Of a DNA stretch of 64,000 nt, positions 46,274-58,510 are shown in pieces; the first letter of the stretch is position 1, and each line of letters opens with the position of its first letter. A program made the position numbers and the translations under genes. The stretch comes from Talinum fruticosum. Lineage: Eukaryota > Streptophyta > Magnoliopsida > Caryophyllales > Talinaceae. The notes beneath the pieces were generated by a model that was given only the letters and a program-made list of their open reading frames with translations, had not been told where the DNA came from and ran no database searches. Location of the stretch: positions 682,001 through 746,000 of the forward strand of contig JAITYX010000135.1 in assembly GCA_021018815.1 (NCBI GenBank), given 5' to 3'.

Positions 46274-47962
46274 CTGTCACGCCCGTGTCACGACCCGTGT
46301 CAAGTGACAGGGGCTCCGGTCTCTGGTTTGGCTGTTTTTAGGCTATTTAAAGCGATTTTGCGTTTAATTTTAGGAGAGGCCTCTTGGAGAAAGCCCTTAC
46401 TTAGGGTTTAGGTATTAGACTAGTTTTGTAGTTAGCGAAAATAAAACTCCATTAGGGAGATTAATTAGGTTATATTAGTGTAAATTTGGGTTGAAGATTT
46501 TGAACCATGGAGCTTTGAAGCATAAATGGCTAAAACTTTCTTCTTCTCTCTCTCTTTATTTATTGCTTGGTTCTTTTTAATTTTGTTAGATTAATGTTAG
46601 TTTAGTAAATGTTTTATTTAAATGTTTGATTTTTGTTGTTGATTTATATGTTTATTTGTTTGATTCATGCAAGTTAGTAGTTTTCTCTCTCCTCTCCATG
46701 CTTATTTGTTATGTCGCTAGTTTAGAATTTAGCTCGAATTTTCTCATGTTTAGTGACTAATTTTGTTGGCTTTGGTTGTGATTAGCCCTTTAGTGGCTAA
46801 TTAGTCATGTATTAGGCTTATCCAAACCCAATTTATGCTTGTAAACTTAATTTTTCACTCATTCCTACCAAATGTTCGACGAAATGCTTGAAAGAGCTTT
46901 CATCTATATTTTTAAGCAATTGACTTATACCGAAAGGTGTGGTTGATTCGCTAGTTTAGGAGAGTTGAATAGCTTGGATTTTTCCATGAAAATAGTGTGA
47001 ACCTAAGTTAAGTCCGAGGGTTGCTAACCTTGTGGTCTATTTGAGCTAACCCCATGAAAATAGGTGGTAAGGCCGCTTAGATTAGCTCATGACACATGAA
47101 AGTGGGTTTGGGTGAGGTTTTCCGATGCAACCAAACATCTTAATTTGTTAGCTTAAGTTGGGTAGGTTAGTGCCTCTTGTTGGCTAATTAGATCGTTAAT
47201 TGGCGAAATCACAATCGAGCCACCTTTTTAATTTTCTTTAGTTTAGCTTTCATTATTCAACTTTTCCATATTTGATTTGGTCTAACTTGAGCCTCTCAAA
47301 TTAGGCTCCGATCCTTGAAATACTACTCTCTATAGTTCGACACCCCGAGTACTCACTCGAGGTCACTTTATTTGTGAGTCCTAGAAGGTAGGAAGAATAG
47401 TGGAGAAAACCCGGAACTAGGCTATTCAGGTAGTTTTGGGTTTGCTTATGAATCGGGTAGGGTTAAAAAATTTGCTTAAAATTGTTTATGACAATTGTGA
47501 GAGAACAAAATTGCTTAAAATTTTAAACAATTTTGTTCTCTCACAGTATAGTTACACACACACACACTTAAAATTTTAAGCAACTTTGTCCTCTCACAGC
47601 TTACTTACACACACACACAGATGCACGCACGCAAACAAGCGAGACACACACACACACATTACTTGTGTATATTTTTGCATTTGATCAGTACTTTTGTGAT
47701 TGTGTTGTATTGTTGTGAAGAAATTTATATTTGTTGAAATGATGACGTTGTTGGTGATGCAGATGATATTCGATGGTACTTTGGGTTGTTTTTTCTAATG
47801 GTATAAGAAATTACCTTTACATTGTTGATTTTTTTACTGAAGAGAAAATAAGTAAAGACTTCTGTTTGTTGTTGCTACCAAAGAGATGCAAATGTGCATA
47901 TATATGGAGGGGCTTGCTGAAAAATAAAAAAATTTATTAAAAAAATAACTTATTACTATGGT
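46274..47962. other. Gene-free stretch, copy 2 of 14720-16410
   Basis: It holds gypsy-like non-coding text, a perfect hairpin (47496-47545), CA microsatellites (about 47554-47660) and AT-rich sequence leading into CACTA-type repeats. Nothing coding is supported. Confidence 0.45.
47496..47545. repeat. Perfect 18-bp inverted repeat
   Basis: TGTGAGAGAACAAAATTG (47496-47513) pairs perfectly with CAATTTTGTTCTCTCACA (47528-47545) across a 14-base spacer. In copy 1 (15944-15993) one base of the stem is changed. A second partial arm, CTTTGTCCTCTCAC, follows. It looks like a MITE or subterminal palindrome. Confidence 0.9.
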
Positions 47963-48114
47963 TCTCCCGAGTGAATCATAGTAAAAGGCTTGGTCAAACT
48001 AGACCTTTTACTAGGATAGAGAACCGTAGTAATAGGCCTAGTCAAACCAAGCATTTAACTACAATTGGAGAACCATAATAATATGTTGTTCTTTACTACG
48101 GTTTTCAACCGTAG
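47963..48114. mobile_element. CACTA-type subterminal repeats
   Basis: GTTCTCCCGAGTGAATCATAGTAA, GAACCGTAGTAATAGGCC and TTTACTACGGTTTTCAACCG recur in both orientations, as in CACTA 3' ends. The block starts within the shared TTACTATGGT and is cut at 48115 by a copia LTR. Resumption at 54225 (AGTAGTAAAAGAC) fits the interrupted sequence. Confidence 0.6.
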
Positions 48115-48750
48115 TAAAGACTCATGTATGACTGACCTTAATCTTTATGAACAAAAATAAGAGGGTTAGGTATACCATCTCCTCTTTATATGTTTTGATT
48201 TCAAGACATTCATCCAAAGTTAGGATTAATTAAGATGTATCTTAAAAAGAAATTCACAAAACTAAGTCATAGATTATGGCAATCATCAAACTTTATATGA
48301 CTTACCCGAAGACTTATGCTATAAAACAAAATATGTCATAGTCTTAGATTCAGTTCAACTTCAGAAAATAGAAGCCGACTCGGTTATCAAACTCGATCCG
48401 ACCGATCCACTCGGTTCTTGCTTACCGATCCACTCAGCCAGACTCCGACATTAGGTTTGCCAAAGTTCTTTCATCTTTATCATGTCAATTTTATTATGAC
48501 AATCATCATAAAATCACCTGAAACTAAATGTTTCAATCATTCATTACATATAATATATTACGCCGTAATTTGCCTAAGTATGCATAATTGTGAAATATCT
48601 TAATTACTCACGAGCTCATTAATCTTAAACATATTGTATATATATATATGAGTTTTAAAATATGTGGAATTTGAATATACTTAATATTAGACTTGATAAA
48701 TTATAAATTAAAAGATTAAAGATAATTAGTCTTAAATGCTTTATTTAGAT

Positions 48751-51700
48751 CGAAGGTTTGCTCTTGGAGAGTCTAAGTCACCCAAGAGGGGGTGAATAGG
48801 GTGATAGAAAATTCTTGAGGAAAATCAAACTCTTTTGCACAGAATAGAGACAGAAATAGATTCCGAGTCTAGATTGAACTCGAAAAGTATGAACTCAAAT
48901 ATACGTTGAAACCCTTCGGGGCAGAAAATCACGGACAGTGTCAATCCGGACACCAAGTCAAATCCACTAATTGAATCCTCAATTACAATGAATATGACTA
49001 CCCAGATTGTTCCCAAACAAATCTATTACAATTTTTCCAGGCTCAGAATTTACCTTATCCGAATGACCTATTACTTCCAAGTTGAAGTTACCTTATCAAC
49101 TTGGGATCCTCCAATTTTTTCCAGGGTTAGAAGTTCCCTTATCTAACCTCGGTTCTTCCAAACTGAGGTAACCTTTACAATTTGGGACAAGTGAGTTGAA
49201 GTAACCATTACAACTCAGTCAGAAAGAAAGAGTAGAAGAGTAGTAAGAATTGCAATACAAGTGACTTAGAAGAATACAACTCGAATATTAGAATTACAGC
49301 TTTAGGAGTTGTACGCTAGAGAAGATGTTCAATATGGTCTCTCTTTTTATTCCCTTCGTCAGTTGAAATCTTGTGGTAAGGCTTCTATAAATAGTCTGCC
49401 TTGAAGAGATAGCCGTTGAGCCTCCAACGTCTTTCGTTGAAGTTGTCTAAGTCAACTAACCATTGTATAGTCCGAGTCACTCAGATTTCTGGACCACCTT
49501 GAAATAGCCGTTGTGCCTTGGTCCTAGCTTCCAACAACTCTTTTTCCAACTTTTGTAAACTGGAAAAGTAGAATGAAAAGATCGTTAGGTTCAGAAATAA
49601 AATATTACCCTAAACACTAACAGACAAGGCTGTCAAGTAAGTTCCGAGCTTTTCTAGAAATTTTAACTTTTTGTCCGGTAGTATTTTAACGGTTAGAAGC
49701 CTTTTGTTTTTGCTTTTTCTTCATATAATTGACATTAGAAAAACCTGCAAAAATATTAAGCACAAAGGTTCTCAAAGTATAAATATACTCGTGGTCCATA
49801 ATTAGATAAGGATTAGTCTAAATAAAGCATTTAATGACTAATTACCTTAATCTATTAATCTAGAATATTTCAAGTCTAATATTCATTATACTTAGATTCT
49901 AGATGTGCCAAAACTCATAAATAAATCATTCAATCTTAATGGGCACATGAGTTATATAGACATTTTACAATTACGCATGATTAAACAAATAATAACTTAG
50001 GCAAACTAAATGTCCGAGTCCGACTTAGTGGGTCGGAATATGAGATCCGAGCGGGTCAAAATATGAGTTCCGAGTGGGTCGGTCTTACTCAGTATATCAT
50101 AACTAACTCAAATTCTACTTTCCGAGTGCGGACTTAGTCGGATAATCTTGACATATTTGAGTTTGAGTTCGATCAAGAATAAGTGTGAGACCCGGAATTT
50201 TTAGTAGGTTAATTAAATTAAGTAATCGACGCGTAAAATATTTTATTTAGTATGAGCTCCTGTTTTTACGTGCTTTTATAAATAGATTAGCGGATTATAT
50301 TATCTCCTCCCGATACCCCGCTCGGACCGAGTAATTAAAATCCGGGGCAGCTTGTGTTAAAAAAAAAAAAATATATATGAAGGAGATTGATTATGTGGGC
50401 AAAGGCAGTGAGAGATTAGTGTAAAGGGGTATTTTGCTGGCATTTTCTAAGGCAGCAGAACAAAAGGAAAAAAAAAGGAGAAAATTAATGGGAAAAGAAA
50501 GAAGAAAGGCTCGGGGAAAGGAAAGAGGCCGAGGGAAAACAGAGGAAAGAGGAAGGAGCAGGACGAAGCGGGGAAAGCGAGAGAAGGGAGGCCGGCAAGG
50601 GCGAAATCGAGCGCAGAGAGAGAGGGCACGAACGTGAGAGCCGGAGAAGAGGCCGGAGGCCAGCGCACCGAGCAGCGGACGAAGTGAGGACGGTCGACGA
50701 ACGCGGGCATACCAGTAAAGGGCACGAAAGAGGAGGCGAAATCGAGACCGGGAGAAGAGGAGCGAGTGCGAGGACCGAGAGGAAGGAAACCGGCGACCAA
50801 CCGGCGGCGACAGCGGCGGGCAGGGAGGAAAGCAGCGAGTTAGACCCGGACCGAGGCTGGCAGCAGGGCAGGAAGGCGAGGAAGAGGAAGGAAACAGAGA
50901 GACCGACCTAGACCGAACCGAAATTCGCAACCTTTAATCTCTAATTCGAGGTGGGTAATCTTATACTCTAAACTATTACTAATTTCGAAATCCAAATGAG
51001 TTTGTTGTGATTATTGAATGTGTAGGTGATAGAATGAAGTGAGGAAGTGGTTAGGACTGAATTAGGTTATGAGAAAATCGAACTGAACTGTTAAGTCCGA
51101 ATCGAAACCCGAAGGAGTTTTGTAGTTGGATAGAATTGAGTTGAGATGCTGAAAGTTTAGAAGTAGTTAGGTTGCATAAATATAAAGAGTATTGTGAAGA
51201 TCTTAATTAGCACTTAGAGATGAAGAAATGGTGATTTGGGTCTAAACTATAAAGTGATGCTTCAGTTGAACCTTAAGAGGTTCGTAAGTTCTTTGCGTTG
51301 GACGGTAACGACTTATGATGGGAAATAACAAGTTAAGAATAAAAACAAGAGTGCAAGATCACCATGACTAACACACAGGTGAGATAGGGAAATTGAGAGC
51401 TAGTGATGGTGAGGGTAAGCTGAGTTGAAGGCGTATCTATATCCTTGAGAGTAAATGGAACTAGAAGATAAATGAAGCTAAAAGAAATGTAGTGAAGTGA
51501 GTTTAAGAGTTATATGACTAAGTATGGGCAAGAAAGAGTGTGATTAGTAATGAGAAGGCATATGAGGAGAAATTAAGGAGAAAATGGAAAATTGTGAGAG
51601 GTTAAGACGTTTGAGTTAAGTGGTAATTACTTGTGGTTATCGTGGCTCGAAAAAAGACAGTAATATTATTGAATTGATAGATTTAGAAAGGTATAGTCGG

Positions 51701-53178
51701 AAAAGAGTCGAGGAGGACCGTGTGAGATGAGTTTTGGTTAATTGTGCTAAGTGATTATGTTAAATGATGTTCAAAAGTCAGTTTTGAAAGGAGTTCTGTG
51801 TTTTACGCAGTACTTGAATGTGACTTGTGTGATGCATGATTTTCAAACGTGAAAACGTAATTTTAAGAAGTGAAAGTGATTTATGAATGTTATTTTTAAA
51901 CAAGCTTGATAAGTGATCGTGTTAAAGAAACTATTGTGAATTGACCTTGCCTGGATCGTTTAGCACAAGGAAGGGTTCTAGCTAGGGGTGGCTAGCTAGG
52001 GGTCTTGTGTAGCAGGACGCCCGATTGGAATCTTCCTAGATAGGTCCCGGGAGCCTTTCATTTGGGGTCGCGCCCGGAGAAACTAGAGAAATCAGAGAAA
52101 TTATGAGAAATTGCGAAGTGCTAGTTCGGATCCACAACCTAGGAAGTGATTCACCAAAAGAAATTCATTGCAAGTGATTTATGAAAGTGATTCAGTAGAA
52201 ATGATTCAAATTCTGTTTGAAAGCATTTGAAAGAAAGTAACGGTGATTGCACCATTTTGTTTAAAGAAGAAAAGAATTGTTCTTGAATGTGAAATCGTGC
52301 TTTTGAATGATAAAAAGAATTCTGGTCTTTAAGTTGCAAGAGATTTCATTAAAAGTATATAGATTTGTATTATGTTATTATGCTTTCGTTGATTTCATTA
52401 TTAGGACTATTATGTGTAAAGAATTTCCATTTTAAGGGTATGAGACTCCGGTGAGCCCGTGGTTTATTGCTCACCCCCACAAATTCCCTCCCGATTGCAG
52501 GTACTCCTTGATACGGTTGCCTGGAATGCTTGACTTGGATGGTGATCGCAAGTTGGAGTTGGTTTATGTAATTTCATGTTTAACATGTTGTATATACTCG
52601 GTTTCTTATGTAATAGACAGTAATGTATAGTAAGTTTAAGGTATGTATGGAGACCGAATTAGTAGCTCGACAAGCCGGAGATTTCCTTTCTCCGGCAACT
52701 TTGATCTCAAGTGGTTGTAAACTAGTTTGAAATATAAGTTTTGTGGTTGTGAATATACTCCGGCGTGTGGCCGTTGAGCTCTGTACTCCGAGCTTGTGGC
52801 TCGTTGAGTTTCATTGTGACTTTCATGCGGGTTTTAAGGCTTTTAGCCCATGGGATAGTCCATATTACAAATAGAACTCTGCCGAAATTTTTTGGGAATC
52901 TCAAATCCTTTCGGAAAACCATCCTTATTGTCCTTGAGTTGAGTTAGACAGTCAAACCAATGCCAGACAGAGCCTTGGGAGTTCCTTTGAGGAACTCTGG
53001 AGGTGTAATACTCCTAGGGTGGGTTTTGGGGTGTTACAATAAGTCATGATGAATTATAAAGCATATGACTTAGTTAAATGAATTTCTTTTAGGATGCTTC
53101 TTGCTTTATTCTAAATTTAGATGAATGCATGAAATCAAAACACTTTCAAGGGGTTAGTCGGTCATACCCGAGTCTTCA
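48751..53178 (-). mobile_element. Middle copia solo LTR, inverted inside the outer LTR
   Basis: With the inner insertion removed it is about 1.57 kb. The left end is CGAAGGTTTGCTC (first base changed) and the right end CCCGAGTCTTCA. The flanks TAGAT (48746-48750) and TAGAC (53179-53183) match at four of five bases. It is the same family as the outer LTR but in opposite orientation, so 48115-48750 and 49770-50183 form long inverted repeats. Confidence 0.8.
50184..53038 (+). mobile_element. Inner gypsy-type solo LTR, 2855 bp
   Basis: It starts TGTGAGACCCGG and ends GGGTTTTGGGGTGTTACA, flanked by a perfect 5-bp target-site duplication ATAAG (50179-50183 and 53039-53043). It is the best-preserved member of the family at 11909 and 43465. 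It has the same purine-rich segment (50400-50930), conserved GAGGTGGGTAATCTTATACT block and GGTTTATTGCTCACCCCC near 52460. Long minus-strand frames in the purine-rich part are compositional. The family is probably a Ty3-gypsy chromovirus. Confidence 0.88.
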
Positions 53179-54229
53179 TAGACTAATCCCTAATCTAACT
53201 ATGCACCAAAGTATTTTTACACCTTCGAACTATTCTCTATATTGTTTTTGCAAGTTTTTCTAAATTCAATTATTTCAAAAAATGCAAAAACAAAGGCTTC
53301 ATTATTACCATTGAAGTCTGCTAGAAAGAAAACTTGAAATCCTGGAATTGCTCATAACTTATTGACATATATATTTGTTACTTGTTATAGGTAAAATATT
53401 ATTTCGAGCCTAACGATCTCTTATACCTAAAATTTTAGTTTACTAGAGTTGATAAAAGAGTTGGAAGTTAGGATCGGGGCACAAACAACTATTTTAAGAA
53501 GGTCCAAGAACCGAGCCCTCGGACTATCCATTACAACAACTAGTTGAGTCAATCTTATAAGCTCCATCCGAACGATGTTGAAGACTCAACAGCTACTTCT
53601 CGAAAGCAAGCTATATAAGGAAGCCTTAGCACAAGATTTCCACATGAGAGACATAACCGAATAGATAATATACATGTCAAGCATACAACTCCTAATTCTT
53701 ACTCTTATTTTCTCAGTTGTAATCTTAATGAGAAATCTTGTAATCACTTATTGACTTTTCAAACACTATTCATCTTGACTGAGTTGATAAAGGAACTTCA
53801 ACTCAGTTTTCTCGAGTTGATAAAGGAACTTCAATTCGGTTGTCCCAATTTGAAGAGGGAACTTCAACTGGAAAGTAATAGGTGCAATAAGGGAAATTCT
53901 TACCTGGGTCAAATTTGTTAGAGTACAAATTTGGGTAGTTAATTTCATTCTAATTGTGGATTCAATTAGTAGATTTGACTAAGTACTTGGATTGAGCACT
54001 ATCCGAGGATTTTTGCCCTAGGAGGGTTTCCTGGTAAAATCAGTTTATGTCAATTTCTCTATTATGTTTGAGTCAGTCTAGACTCATCCCTTTTCCAAAC
54101 TAAATTTAAAAACTTTTCTTAACATTCTGAGAGCTCAGTTCACAAGAACTAAAATTGCACAAAATCTTCCAAACACCTTGTTCACCCCCTCTAAAGTGAT
54201 CCACCTCTCCATATTAAACTTTAAAGTAG

Positions 54230-55448
54230 TAAAAGACACTTACATACTATTATGCCTACATACACTACACTTACATACTATCAATAATTGTGATGTTTAT
54301 TGTCGTCTGAATTTCTCTCACAATTTTCCCTTTATTGCTGTCCTCTGAATATCGTCAACCCGTGATTCTCTAATTTAATCGTGTGATTGACTGGAAATTT
54401 ATCATGTAAAATTGTGGAGGATATATTAGGCAGATAAAATTGGCAAGTTCGACACTGGCAATTTTGCTGTGGTTGGTTGTGCTTGACATTTGCTAGGGAT
54501 GTGCTTGCAAGTTGTATGGTTTATTCCTTCAGAATACTTTACATTTTCTTAAAAAATGGCCCAAAGGTTGAAAAGGAACATTAATAGGTTTGTGAGAAGC
54601 ATGAAGGTTATCCAAATATGTTCTTACACAGGCAGAATTTAAAATATGTAAATTATTTATGAATTTTCAGCAATAATTTAAGATTTTGATTGAGGTGCTT
54701 ATTAAATATGATATCAAAGATTTGTTTGAATAAAATAGCTCATATTCTAATCTCATATACCCTATGTTAAATTATTAAGCAAGCTGAGGAGACTATTTAC
54801 CATATTCATGCTTCGTACTTGAATAGAATTCACATGATCGAGAGAGCATATTACTATATATTACTATATAATACTTTTTTAAATGGTTGACAAGTATGCA
54901 ACATTTAGCCAAGTGCGTTTTGCATTAAAATCTAGTTAAATTTGGTTGTAATCGAAATCTGACATTTAAAAAGCACACAAAGATATGTATAATAATTCCT
55001 CGTACTCCACCTACTACAATTGCATGATTGCAACAAAGCTAATAAACTAATAGAATAAAAGAGAGAGAGAGAGAGAGAGAGAGACTAAGATGTATAATAA
55101 TTCCTCGTACTACACCTACTACAATTGCATGATTGCATCAAAGCTAATAAACTAATAGAATAAAAGAGAGATGAGAATGTGTGTGAAAGAGAGAGACTAA
55201 GATGAGAACAGACTGGGGGTTTCAGAGGCGAGGTAAGGGATAGCCATTATTTAAGATAACTTGGTTCGTATTTTCAAAATTTTAAAAATCAAATTTGATA
55301 TTTTTAGATAAAAAATCAGTCGGATCGGATGCTTGATTGGATTGTGTTTCCAAACTCATAATCTTTATCAGACCGGATTTGGATTCAAATTATTGTTAAT
55401 TTCATCAAAAACTCTTGGTAGATTGAGATCATTTCCAGATACAACGAA
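54230..55448. other. Gene-free stretch with a tandem duplication
   Basis: 54985-55200 contains two units of about 105-110 bp sharing ATAATTCCTCGTACTMCACC through ACTAATAGAATAAAAGAGAG; the first ends in a GA microsatellite (about 55060-55084). The remainder is AT-rich and unassigned. Confidence 0.6.
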
Positions 55449-55453
55449 ATCGT

Positions 55454-58181
55454 TGTTAGGATTGGAGCTCACAAACAATGAAATTTGGACAAAAGAATAT
55501 AACAAAGATTAGGACACAAGATTTTTAACGTGGAAAAATCCAAAATAGAAAAAAACCCACGAAACCGATTGCACTAAATTTCAAGTAGTTACAAGGAATT
55601 TTCACTCAAGCTAACCTTAGCTCACACCTTACTCGTCACTACTTCCTTATACAACAATGAAGGATATCTATGCATTTTATAGCCATAACAGGACCTTACA
55701 GCATTTACAAGCCTTTACAAGCAATAAACACGCATTAACCGGCCTTAAAACACGCACTAACACAAGAAAACGGACAAAAACGCTTCAAACCATGCAGGCC
55801 AATGGCTAGACGCCTGGCACAGGCCGTGCCCGGTAGCATGGGCTGTCCGTGCTGCTGGCACGGGCCATGCCACTATACACGACCAGCCCGTGTCCAGTGC
55901 TGGTCCTTGCTGGCTATACTCGGCTTCGTCTCGACACGATCCATGCTCATTGCCTCTTGCTCGTGTTCGCCGTTTCTTGCCCCGTAACGCAATTTTCTTG
56001 AGCCCAAATCACCCATTAGACTCCATATTCCCAACAGTCTCCCACTTGGAGACTAATGGCCCTCACCTCCTTTGTTGAATCCATCTAGCTCACCGAAACC
56101 CGACCCCTTTATCGAGAGAGACCAACCGAGGCCATGTATCGCCTCACTGTTTTGGTACCTTCACCTGAAACCAACTCCTTTACTCGGATTCTCGTTGTCC
56201 AAGCCATCAAGCCTATGACCATCACCTTACGTAAACTCCTACTCGGATCGATTTACCTCTTGTACACTTTCACCATGCAAAACTGGCCCACCGGCATTAG
56301 TCATTAAAACATAATGAAGAGAAAATTTGTACCTTTGAGCTTTACCTTCGGTTGACAACGTCACCTTCTTCATTACCTCAGGTTCTTTCAATTCCCCTTG
56401 TGGAGCACCCGATTACCCATTTGTAGACCCAACAAATACCCCGTCATTCCACATTGACTCCCACCATAGCAAAACCTAAACCAAGTCCTTCATACCGAAG
56501 ACTCCCACTCGGAATTGTTAACCCTAGCATTCAAAGCTAAGTCACTACCTTGCCAGGTATAGTATAAAAAGCCAGATTTTATACCCTTACGCACAACCAA
56601 GGCCCCTTTTACAATCTTCCAACCACCATTGCCAAATTTCATTAGGTATCCCGACTCATCCAACTCGACTCACCGAAATTAGATTTTAAACCAACTCTGA
56701 GATATACCTAATTCTTTGCAAATTCCAAAACCCCCACTTGAGGTTTTGATCCTCAAATCCCCCTTGCCTAAAATGTCCAAGGTTTTCCCATTTGCAACAA
56801 AAACTTTCCCAAATGTTCCCGCAACAAAATTATGGAATAAACTTCTACTAGACCCGAAATGAAACGAAGCCCGGAATCCACCACCCAAGACTTAATAGAA
56901 TTTTCCGTATTAACCATAAGTGCATCACCTACATCTTCTATGGAATTTTAAGAAATTCTGGTCATCAAACATTTTAGGACAATTTTTCTTAAAATGTCCT
57001 TTATCCCCACAGCCCCAACACACAACCTCCTCGGCTTTTGGGACTTACCCCTTGCTTTGATTTTCCCCGACCATTTTTCACATGCTTCTCCCTACCACTT
57101 ACATGGAAAGCACTTCCCCATGACTCTAGAATATCTTTCTTGCAAATGCTTTCGCTCAAGATCACATCCTGGACCTCATCATACTTTAATGCATTTGAAC
57201 CCCTAGCACTACTAACCTCGGACACTATGGTATCCCATGACTCGAGCAATGAAGACAACACAATAAGGGCTTTAACCTAATCCTCAAAATTTATTTTCAC
57301 TGAAGCAAGATTAGATATGATCATATTAAACTCATTAATATGATCCGCTACACCGCTATCACCCAATAGTCCCTTTGTCGTTGTTTGCTCCATCACGTTG
57401 ATCGCTACGTTCCGCGACAACGTCGGTCTCATCGTCCCAAGAGCTTGTTGATCAAGAAACTTCCAATCATTTTTTACCATGTCCTCAGGCTTCGCTTCGA
57501 GGGGTTGATATAACTCCTTTCGATACAGCAAGTCCTCGACTTGCATTTTCCATAACGCAAAGTTCTTTCCATCGAACCTCTCAATTTTTACCTTACCGCT
57601 CTCCATTTTTGTGAACTCAAACCCCACCTCGCTCCGATATCAATTGTTAGGATTAGAGCTCACAAATAATAAAATTGGACAAAAGAAAATAACAAAGATT
57701 GGGATACACAATTTTTAAGGTGGAAAAATCCAAAACCGGGAAAAACCTCGAAACCGATTGCACTAGATTACAAGTAGTTACGAGGAATTTTCGCTCAAGC
57801 TAACCTTAGCTCACACCTTGCTCTTCACTACTTCCTTATACAACAATGAAGGATATCTATGCATTTTATAGCCATAACAAGACCTTACATCATTTACAAG
57901 CCTTTACAAGCAATAAACACACATTAACCGGCCTTACAACATGCATTAACACAAGAAAACAGACTAAAACACTTCAAACCGTGCAAGTAGGGGCCAGATG
58001 CTTGGAAAGGGTCGTGCCACTAGACACGACCAGGCCGTGTCCAAGTGCTAGTCCTTGCTGGCTGCACCGGCTTCATCCGACGCGATCCTTGCTTGTTGCC
58101 TCTACTCGTGTTCATCATTTCTTGTCCTGTAACGTGATTTTTCCGAGCCCAAATCACCCATTAGGCTTTATATTCTCCACA
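55454..58181 (-). mobile_element. Internally deleted copia element with both LTRs
   Basis: A perfect 5-bp target-site duplication ATCGT lies at 55449-55453 and 58182-58186. The LTRs are 57645-58181 (5', minus orientation) and 55454-56036 (3'), both running TGTTAGGATTRGAGC to CCMACA on the plus strand. The primer-binding region next to the 5' LTR (ATTGATATCGGAGC) is a changed initiator-Met site. A polypurine tract AAGTGGGAGA precedes the 3' LTR. Between them are a gag, a zinc knuckle and a protease/pre-integrase piece; integrase, reverse transcriptase and RNase H are absent. Confidence 0.9.
56530..57627 (-). pseudogene. Copia gag, zinc knuckle and protease/pre-integrase remnant
   Basis: From ATG 57627 the frame encodes a UBN2-type gag start (KIERFDGKNFALWKMQVEDL) followed by LLDQ-like and NVMEQTTTKGLL motifs. 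About 25 residues present in the related copy at 20931-21161 are deleted after this. A second frame (57261-57001) carries the gag C-terminus (SSLLESWDTIVSEVSSARG). A CCHC knuckle C-W-G-C-G-D-K-G-H-F-K-K-N-C spans about 57018-56977. Protease-like FHNFVAGTFGKVFVANGK (56820-56760) and pre-integrase-like LDESGYLMKFGNGGWKI and VVRKGIKSGFLYY (56670-56560) follow. Frame changes and stops separate the parts. Confidence 0.82.
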
Positions 58182-58249
58182 ATCGTTGATGTCGTCTCTT
58201 CTATGAGGTCCACATTCTTCAAACAAGCGTTCATTGAACATGGGGCTTA

Positions 58250-58510
58250 ACTCAATTTATTGTAGTGTATTCTTCGACGCTTTCTAGTTCAAACTTGTAT
58301 ATAGTAGCGATGTTATGGTTGCACTTTCATAACAACAAGCCATTTGGACTGTATGGCTCTTGTGTTCTCAACCGGTATCGAGAATAAGCACTAATAAATT
58401 CATACTTGTCAAACTTTACTCCTTCGCCATGGTTAGAGACATCCTGCCAATCACAACGAAAGAAATAACACATTTACCATCCAAATATTGCAGTGAAATT
58501 TGCAAATACC
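58250..58510 (-). pseudogene. CACTA DUF4216-like fragment
   Basis: In one minus-strand frame the sequence reads Y-F-F-R-C-D-W-Q-D-V, then GVKFDKYEFISA and RTQEPY, which resembles the DUF4216 region (V-L-F-K-C-x-W-x-D...) downstream of the TNP2 transposase in plant CACTA elements. It ends at a stop, and flanking transposase parts are not visible. Assignment is tentative. Confidence 0.4.

Larger units (their letters stand above)
31530..47962. repeat. Copy 2 of large direct duplication
   Basis: This is the second copy of 1-16410. On the left it continues without a break into the solo LTR beginning at 30232, so no junction lies at 31530. On the right it continues past 47962 into CACTA-type repeats that copy 1 lacks. 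If the array is tandem, the unit is 16411-47962, about 31.5 kb. Shared insertions with identical target-site duplications show that those insertions predate the duplication. Confidence 0.95.
48115..54224 (+). mobile_element. Outer copia LTR (Maximus/SIRE-like) of a three-level nest
   Basis: The two parts, 48115-48750 and 53179-54224, make one plus-oriented LTR of about 1.7 kb. The left end TAAAGACTCATG and right end AAACTTTAA are mutated forms of TGAAGACTC and AACCTTCA. The flanks CGTAG (48110-48114) and AGTAG (54225-54229) match at four of five bases, consistent with an aged target-site duplication of a solo LTR. Its degeneracy fits its position as the oldest layer. Confidence 0.75.
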
